NCBI GenBank assembly: GCA_034437075.1
Contig: DAOTVD010000241.1
Span: 1-10,746, forward strand
Direction: 5' to 3'
Origin: DAOTVD01 sp034437075
Lineage (GTDB): Bacteria > Chloroflexota > Anaerolineae > Aggregatilineales > J027
DNA: 10,746 nt
Positions 1 through 4,800 of this stretch are shown here, in pieces; the first letter of the stretch is position 1; every line of letters starts with the position of its first letter. The translations under genes were made by a program, and so were the position numbers. Under the pieces are notes generated by a model that was given only the letters and a program-made list of their open reading frames with translations, was not told where the DNA came from and did no database searches.

Positions 1-74
1 TCCATTACGCGGTTTACCTGGTCGCGAATATTCGAGAGTTCTTTCATCGGGTCAAAACGTGGGTTATCACTCAT
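1..74 (-). CDS. N-terminal fragment of an unidentified protein, Hsp20-like start
   Basis: Only the first 24 codons are inside the window, and the gene runs off the left edge. The ATG at 74 follows an AGGAG ribosome binding site (81-85) at a 6-nt distance, which strongly supports a real start. The visible peptide begins MSDNPRFDPMKELSNIRDQV. A Phe-Asp-Pro-x-x-Glu-Leu segment followed by an amphipathic helix near the N-terminus is how many bacterial Hsp20/alpha-crystallin small heat-shock proteins begin, but the alpha-crystallin domain is not visible, so this identity is a guess. It follows the GTPase gene on the same strand after 70 bp, so it may be the last gene of the signalling cassette or have its own promoter. 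Confidence 0.6.
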   Translation of the reverse strand, partial: MSDNPRFDPMKELSNIRDQVNRVM

Positions 75-144
75 ATCATGCTCCTAGATTTAACCGATCA
101 TCTACTCTCTATACGCACAGCCAGGGCATTATGTTGCGCCCAAC
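75..144 (-). promoter_or_regulatory. 70-bp gap upstream of the Hsp20-like gene
   Basis: This is the longest gap between neighbouring same-strand genes in the left cassette. Read on the minus strand it contains a TATAGA hexamer ahead of the AGGAG site of the downstream gene, which could be a -10 element. No convincing -35 box lies at the right distance. A GGGC/GCCC pair just after the GTPase stop is too short to be called a terminator. The gap may hold a separate promoter, but the sequence does not prove it. Confidence 0.2.
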
Positions 145-669
145 TTAGCGGTTAGAGTCAATCAACTCTATCATCTGTAACAGCACCTGGCGCACGCTCG
201 ATTTATTTGTCGAGTCGCAAGGCATGATTGTGACATAATCGGCAACGCCTGTTTCGCGCCGGATTTGCCCTAAGCTGGCGGTTTCTGGCATCCCGGCTTT
301 GTTCGCAACAACCAGATAAGGCACCTGCTTGATTTTGGAAAACAGGCCGATTAGTTCATGCGCATCCGGGAACGAGGCGGGATCGGTGCTATCGACCAGA
401 ACAATGAAGCCATTCATTTCGTTGGCCAGGATTTCCCACATAAAGTCAAACCGGGCCTGGCCGGGTGTACCATTCAGATGCAGGACGTGCCCATCTAAGG
501 TGACGCGGCCATAGTCCATGGCCACCGTTGTTTCGGCTTTCACGCCCCGATCTTCTGTGGTGATGCGTCGCTCGGTACTCACCACCGGGATGTCCGAAAT
601 GGTGCTCACGAACGAGGTTTTGCCAGAATTGAACGGGCCTGTGACAATAATCTTGTACAAATTCGACAC
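145..669 (-). CDS. Small Ras-like GTPase (CvnD/MglA-like), atypical G3 and G4 motifs
   Basis: The 174-aa single-domain protein matches small prokaryotic Ras-superfamily GTPases of the kind found with signalling genes (CvnD of Streptomyces conservons, MglA relatives). The P-loop is G11-PFNS-G16-K17-T18. The switch II region reads NGTPGQ (66-71), with Gly67 where Ras has the DxxG aspartate; as I recall, the CvnD-like group often has GTPGQ here. The guanine-recognition motif is NKAG (123-126), so the usual specificity Asp is Gly. A PCDSTN stretch near residues 150-155 fits the G5 position. The start codon is GTG at 669, supported by GAGGAG at 679-684, and no better start exists. It begins 3 bp after the response regulator stop, so the two are almost certainly co-translated. 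The probable role is a nucleotide-dependent switch at the output of the cassette. Its target is unknown, and GTP specificity is less certain than for a canonical family member. Confidence 0.88.
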   Translation of the reverse strand: MSNLYKIIVTGPFNSGKTSFVSTISDIPVVSTERRITTEDRGVKAETTVAMDYGRVTLDGHVLHLNGTPGQARFDFMWEILANEMNGFIVLVDSTDPASFPDAHELIGLFSKIKQVPYLVVANKAGMPETASLGQIRRETGVADYVTIMPCDSTNKSSVRQVLLQMIELIDSNR

Positions 670-672
670 GGC

Positions 673-1419
673 CTATTGCTCCTCTTGTTGTTTGCGGAAA
701 TCAAGAAAACGATAGCCCACGCCGCGTTCCGTCAAAATATATTGGGGGTCGGATGGGTCTTGTTCGATCTTCTCGCGTAGATAGTTCACATACAAACGTA
801 CATAATGCGCTTCATCACGATATTCATAGCCCCAGACTTTGGCCAAGATTTGCTCGTGGGGCACCGTCCAGCCAGCGTTCTCGATGAGATGAAACAATAG
901 CCGGTATTCCGTCGGGCGCAGCTTAACATGCTCACCATTCACGATGACTTCACGTCGATTGAAATCCACACTTAACCGTTCATCAATTTTCAGGACGGCT
1001 TTCTCGGATGTGGCAGGCATTTCAGAACGACGCAGCACCGCCCGCACCCGGCTGGATAAGACACGCGGGCTGAATGGTTTGGGGATGTAATCATCCGCGC
1101 CTAGTTCCAGACCATAGACGATGTCTTCGTCTTCCCCCTTGGCCGTCAGCATGATGACCGGGATATTAGAAAACTCGCGCAACATGCGTAAGGTTTCGTA
1201 ACCATCCAATTTGGGCATCATGACATCGAGCAAAACAAGATCGGGCAATTGGGTGCGAATCATTTCTAGCGCTTCGAGGCCATTGTGCGCTTCTAGCACA
1301 TGAAAATTTTCGAGTTCCAAGTTCATACGGATGAAACCAATCATCCTGGGTTCATCATCCACCACCAAAACCCGTTTGGCATCGCGTGGTATGGAACGTG
1401 GTATTTGAGGATTACTCAT
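673..1419 (-). CDS. OmpR/KdpE-family response regulator (orphan)
   Basis: The 248-aa two-domain regulator has a receiver domain at residues 16-128 and a winged-helix DNA-binding domain at about 145-243. The acidic pocket is Asp21-Asp22, the phospho-acceptor is Asp65 in LLDVMMP, and the switch and conserved residues Thr92 and Lys114 (in IPKPF) are present, so the receiver should be functional. The C-terminal domain carries LRPTEYRLL, the HEQIL-x-KVWG recognition-helix region and GVGYRF near the wing, all typical of OmpR-type transcription factors. An extra 15 residues or so precede the first beta strand. The ATG at 1419 has GAGG at 1427-1430. No histidine kinase gene is in the window, so the phosphodonor is encoded elsewhere or is something else; the Ser/Thr kinase of the same cassette could modify it. 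Its regulon is unknown. Confidence 0.95.
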   Translation of the reverse strand: MSNPQIPRSIPRDAKRVLVVDDEPRMIGFIRMNLELENFHVLEAHNGLEALEMIRTQLPDLVLLDVMMPKLDGYETLRMLREFSNIPVIMLTAKGEDEDIVYGLELGADDYIPKPFSPRVLSSRVRAVLRRSEMPATSEKAVLKIDERLSVDFNRREVIVNGEHVKLRPTEYRLLFHLIENAGWTVPHEQILAKVWGYEYRDEAHYVRLYVNYLREKIEQDPSDPQYILTERGVGYRFLDFRKQQEEQ

Positions 1420-1442
1420 GAAAAAACCTCATTCTGGTGGCT

Positions 1443-1682
1443 TTACTCACGGATAAAGGTTTCTAGCTCTTCATCTTCTTGTTCAGACATCAGCTCAATG
1501 AATGTGATGCGGTTTAGGGGAATGATAATCGTGTTGACCTCATCGAGCAAATAGGGTAATACCTTGCCATCCCGCTTACGGGGATTGCGCCCCACTATGA
1601 GCGTATCGGTTTCCTTGGGCAGTTCTTCAACATCCATGACGCTGGTCTCTAGCCCTTCAATATGCACATAAAGTGTATACAT
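1443..1682 (-). CDS. Small uncharacterised protein, possible Sm-like beta barrel
   Basis: This 79-aa protein matches no family I can name. It has no signal peptide, membrane segment or cysteine. Residues 26-65 alternate beta-strand-like hydrophobic stretches with turns: DTLIVGRNPRKRDGK, then a VNTIIIPLNRITFIEL segment. That pattern, with a basic R-x-P-R-K-R-x-G loop between strands, is reminiscent of small beta-barrel (Sm/SH3-like) folds, but this is only fold intuition. The C-terminus is strongly acidic. The ATG at 1682 is preceded by AAGGAG (1696-1701) at a somewhat long spacing. It sits 23 bp ahead of the response regulator and 47 bp behind the FHA gene on the same strand. It has clean coding character, and its position within the operon argues that it belongs to the same pathway. 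Confidence 0.8.
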   Translation of the reverse strand: MYTLYVHIEGLETSVMDVEELPKETDTLIVGRNPRKRDGKVLPYLLDEVNTIIIPLNRITFIELMSEQEDEELETFIRE

Positions 1683-1729
1683 CGTTTGTCTTTAGCTCCT
1701 TCATACATAGCCTATAGATAAAACGCCGA

Positions 1730-2269
1730 TTAGATCACAAAAAATACATTAAATGCCAACCGCCCCAATGAGATTTCATCACCATCACGCACGATATGGG
1801 GTTGATTGGGCAATAATTTTTGGCCGTTCAAGTAGGTGCCGTTCGCACTTTGCAAGTCAACAATAGTTAAGGTGCTTTCCCCCCGGCGTAACGCTGCATG
1901 ACGCCGAGAGACACCCTGCTCTAGCGCTTGCTGATCTGTCAGGTCATAATCTGGATAACTGTTGCGGTGTTCGTCCACACGACCAAACACAAGTTCCGAT
2001 TGCACGTCAACCTGCACTTTGGCACCTGTATTTTTGAAAGAAAGGATCACTGCCGAGCCAGATACAAGCGATGTCGTACCGAGAGAGTTCGTGCGCTGGG
2101 GTGTTGTTGGGGATGTAATTCTGCCCGTATCCTGCAATTTTTGCGTCATGGTGCGTGTGGCGGCTTGTAACTGTGCTTCGGATACTTCCACGAGCAATGG
2201 ATTGCCACATTCTTCGCAGAAAAATGTGCCTTCCATGTTACGATTGCCACAATCCGAGCATAAAATCAT
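1730..2269 (-). CDS. Zinc-ribbon and FHA domain protein
   Basis: The 179-aa cytoplasmic protein starts with a short zinc ribbon formed by two CxxC knuckles (Cys4/Cys7 and Cys18/Cys21). A Thr/Ser-rich linker spans roughly residues 38-72, and a forkhead-associated domain occupies about 74-179. The FHA signature is complete: GR at 96-97, S121-R-R-H124, and N143-G-T followed by LNG. These are the residues that hold phosphothreonine and its backbone. FHA domains recognise phospho-Thr peptides, so this is the likely reader of the kinase encoded upstream. The linker contains many threonines and could itself be phosphorylated, as in the N-terminal Thr motif of mycobacterial GarA; that comparison is inference. 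Its ATG overlaps the stop of the J/VWA gene by 4 bp (ATGA), indicating translational coupling and matched stoichiometry. Confidence 0.93.
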   Translation of the reverse strand: MILCSDCGNRNMEGTFFCEECGNPLLVEVSEAQLQAATRTMTQKLQDTGRITSPTTPQRTNSLGTTSLVSGSAVILSFKNTGAKVQVDVQSELVFGRVDEHRNSYPDYDLTDQQALEQGVSRRHAALRRGESTLTIVDLQSANGTYLNGQKLLPNQPHIVRDGDEISLGRLAFNVFFVI

Positions 2270-3759
2270 GTGCCAGGTTCCTCGTTATTGCCGTCAGACA
2301 TCATGAGCATCCGAGTACCGAATTTCATCGTTTTTTGCCCTTCTGCCGACAGTGCGCGCGTTTGTTTGACCCGTTGCGCTTCCATCATGGCCGTTTGGGC
2401 AAGCTCAGCATGGCCTGAAGCTAATAACCGCGTCGCCAGGTTTTCCAATCGCCGAGTAGCCTCATCAAAGTGCCCATTTTGAATGGCTGATGCTGCTTTT
2501 TGCTGCATACGGTACAGGGTTAGTTTGCCCAAAGCATCAATGATACCGCGTGGCGGATCCGTGATCTGCGGGTTATCGGCCACTTCAACTGATAGATCAG
2601 AGATGACTTTATAATCGTACCGCCGATGGGCCAGAATATCACTTGTTAAATCCATGCGCACAAAACTACGAAAACCGGGTGCCATATTGTTAGGCATCAC
2701 AAGTTGCAATAATAACCGGATAGGCCGCTTGTTTTCCAACGCGCCTAGCATAATTGGCTGCTCGGCTATGGATATGGGGTGTGGATGGGGCATCAGCTTG
2801 AACACGGTTTCAAGCTTCACGTCGGCATCCGGCGCGATTGTTAGTCGTAACCGTTCGGCATAGGCCGCACCCAAGCTGCGCACACGGTCATTCAAAAAGC
2901 GCACCACTGCCCCGGGCGAATTAATGTAATCTGCCGCGCCGCCTGTTTTAGAGGCGAGTTCATCCATGAATTCATCGTTCCATTCTTCCCCGATGCCCAT
3001 GGTGCTGATGCCAATACCCAGGCTGGCCGCGTCATCTGCCAAGGCCAAGCTCAAATTCTCATCATCGTAAGTTTGGCCATCGGTCAACAAGATAATGTGA
3101 TTGACATATTCTGTAGACAGATGTTGGCGGGCTTGTCGCAGCGCTGTGGAGAGCCCCTGGTAGATTTCCGTGCCGCCGTCGGCATTCATCGTACTAACGA
3201 TGGATTTCAGGGCATTTTTGTCTTCGACGGCTTGGCTTTCGATTAAAACCTCAGCCCGATCACTAAACGTGATAATGCTCAAATAGTCCTGGTTGCTTAA
3301 TTGTTCAATGATTTGGTGGGCCGCCACCTTGACGCGATCCAACCGGGGGCCACGCATCGATTTACTGCGATCTAGCACGATCACCAGATTCATGGGCGTG
3401 TTTGACCGCGCGTCCTGGGTTTGAAATGCGGAATTGGCTGAGATTTCTAACAACACATAGAGAATCTGCGGTTCCGATAGAATCGGCAACACGCGCTTGC
3501 TTAACAAAACATTCGTCAGCAAATAGGCAGGGTCTTTTGCCAGGCGTTGGCGCATGTTGTCATAATGCTGTCGGCGCCCAACATCACTGAGTATCTCATA
3601 CGCTGTCGTAACATCCTGGAATTGTGTATTGGCCCCTGGGCTATGGTTTACGTCGGGGTGTAAACGCCGGGCCAATATCCGATATGTAGATTTAATATCC
3701 TGTTGGCTCGCTTCTGAGGATAGCCCGAGCAGAGCGTAATAATCTCTTGTATGATCCAT
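2266..3759 (-). CDS. J-domain fused to von Willebrand A domain protein
   Basis: The protein has 497 aa from the ATG at 3759. The reading frame stays open upstream to 3831, but that part overlaps the phosphatase gene, and the J domain starts directly after Met1 (DYYALLGL at 6-13), so 3759 is preferred; its ribosome binding site is weak. Residues 5-70 form a J domain with an intact HPD motif (34-36), the signature needed to stimulate DnaK ATPase. Residues 123-300 form a VWA domain with a complete MIDAS metal site: D130-x-S132-x-S134, Thr197 in GGTEIY and Asp227 in LLTDG. A beta-rich region (about 310-420) and an amphipathic helical C-terminus follow, as in soluble VWA proteins of the YfbK/TerY kind. 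No signal peptide or membrane segment is seen. It probably presents or remodels a bound partner via DnaK. It is coupled to the FHA gene and lies 10 bp after PP2C. Confidence 0.93.
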   Translation of the reverse strand: MDHTRDYYALLGLSSEASQQDIKSTYRILARRLHPDVNHSPGANTQFQDVTTAYEILSDVGRRQHYDNMRQRLAKDPAYLLTNVLLSKRVLPILSEPQILYVLLEISANSAFQTQDARSNTPMNLVIVLDRSKSMRGPRLDRVKVAAHQIIEQLSNQDYLSIITFSDRAEVLIESQAVEDKNALKSIVSTMNADGGTEIYQGLSTALRQARQHLSTEYVNHIILLTDGQTYDDENLSLALADDAASLGIGISTMGIGEEWNDEFMDELASKTGGAADYINSPGAVVRFLNDRVRSLGAAYAERLRLTIAPDADVKLETVFKLMPHPHPISIAEQPIMLGALENKRPIRLLLQLVMPNNMAPGFRSFVRMDLTSDILAHRRYDYKVISDLSVEVADNPQITDPPRGIIDALGKLTLYRMQQKAASAIQNGHFDEATRRLENLATRLLASGHAELAQTAMMEAQRVKQTRALSAEGQKTMKFGTRMLMMSDGNNEEPGT

Positions 3760-3769
3760 AAGCTCAGCT

Positions 3770-4789
3770 TTACTCTGGGACGCGAACCAGAATAACGGAA
3801 ATATTATCTGGCCCACCTCGTTCGTTTGCAACCTTTACTAAGGTTTCGCACGCTTTTTGGGGCGAGGGCGATCCGATGATCATGTTATAAATTTCTTCAT
3901 CAGATACCAAATTCCACAATCCGTCCGAACAAATCAGCAAGCGAGACCCCGGCAAAAGGCGGCGTGTGATCGCATCGACGTCTATCGCATCACTCTGACC
4001 AATCGCACGGTAGAGCACATTGCGTTGAGGGTGTTCAGCCGCTTCTTCAGGGGTTAGTTGTTCGAGTTCGATCAAACGTTGCACCAGAGAATGATCGCGC
4101 GTCAATTGTTCGATGCCCTCTGCGGTAATCAGATAGGCTCGGCTATCGCCAACATGGCCGATATACGCCAGGTCACCCATAATGGCAACGGCGTTTACGG
4201 TTGTACTGCCCTCTGGTACTTTAGAAGAAACATCATCATTGGCTTTTTGTACAGCTTCGCGCATCACCTCGGCAATCTTAGGGCGATCTTCTAGGTCATC
4301 ATCTTCCAACAACATAGGCAAGAAGATCTTGCTAGAAATATGATGCAAGACTGTGCGCGAGGTTAAGGCCGATGCCTTTTCTCCATCATGGTGTCCGCCC
4401 ATGCCGTCAGCCACGATAAATACGCCGAATTCGGGCTGGTCATCCACACTCGCGGAACTGGATAAGAAAGAGATGATCGCATCCTGATTATTGTTGCGCA
4501 CCTGGCCCTGGTCGGTATGCTGGCCATAGGTGATCCGCCGCCCATTATGCCGTAAATCAACGGACGAATCGTATTCTGGAAGACGCCGGGTGTGGCCGTC
4601 GTCGTCTTCGAATTGCAAGGTATCGTCTGCGGCATCATCGGCATCGTTGTCTTTGGTTGGCGTCGTAACAACTGTTCTGGTTGCTACCAGCGGTTGCCCC
4701 CCGATTCGCCGTTCATCCAATGGCGCGGTTGGCCCATCTAAGTCTTGTGCGGCGGGCTGAAGCCCAAAAATTCTGCGTAGGATGTCCAT
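3770..4789 (-). CDS. PP2C-family (PPM/Stp) Ser/Thr protein phosphatase
   Basis: The protein has 339 aa. Residues 84-339 form a PP2C/PPM catalytic domain with all the metal-binding motifs: R98-x-x-N-x-D103, VADGMGG with Asp128, GHVGDSR with Asp215, LTRDHS, CSDG with Asp289, and GGPDN with Asp328. It should be an active Mn/Mg-dependent phosphatase that removes phosphate from the targets of the adjacent kinase. The first 83 residues are an unusual extension: a basic start (LRRIFG), a Thr-rich stretch (VVTTPTKD, 40-47) and an acidic run (residues 47-65). The extension lacks hydrophobic segments and is probably disordered, so it may be a phospho-Thr docking tail. No transmembrane helix is present. 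The ATG at 4789 follows the kinase stop by 11 bp, and the preceding GAGAG is a modest ribosome binding site. The kinase-phosphatase pairing is typical of bacterial Hanks-type circuits. Confidence 0.97.
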   Translation of the reverse strand: MDILRRIFGLQPAAQDLDGPTAPLDERRIGGQPLVATRTVVTTPTKDNDADDAADDTLQFEDDDGHTRRLPEYDSSVDLRHNGRRITYGQHTDQGQVRNNNQDAIISFLSSSASVDDQPEFGVFIVADGMGGHHDGEKASALTSRTVLHHISSKIFLPMLLEDDDLEDRPKIAEVMREAVQKANDDVSSKVPEGSTTVNAVAIMGDLAYIGHVGDSRAYLITAEGIEQLTRDHSLVQRLIELEQLTPEEAAEHPQRNVLYRAIGQSDAIDVDAITRRLLPGSRLLICSDGLWNLVSDEEIYNMIIGSPSPQKACETLVKVANERGGPDNISVILVRVPE

Positions 4790-4800
4790 TATCCACTCTC

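Noticed and set aside
3760..3831. A longer start for the J/VWA protein at 3831, adding 24 residues
   Set aside because: The extra codons overlap the end of the PP2C gene, and the added residues do not resemble any part of a J domain. The domain begins directly after the ATG at 3759.
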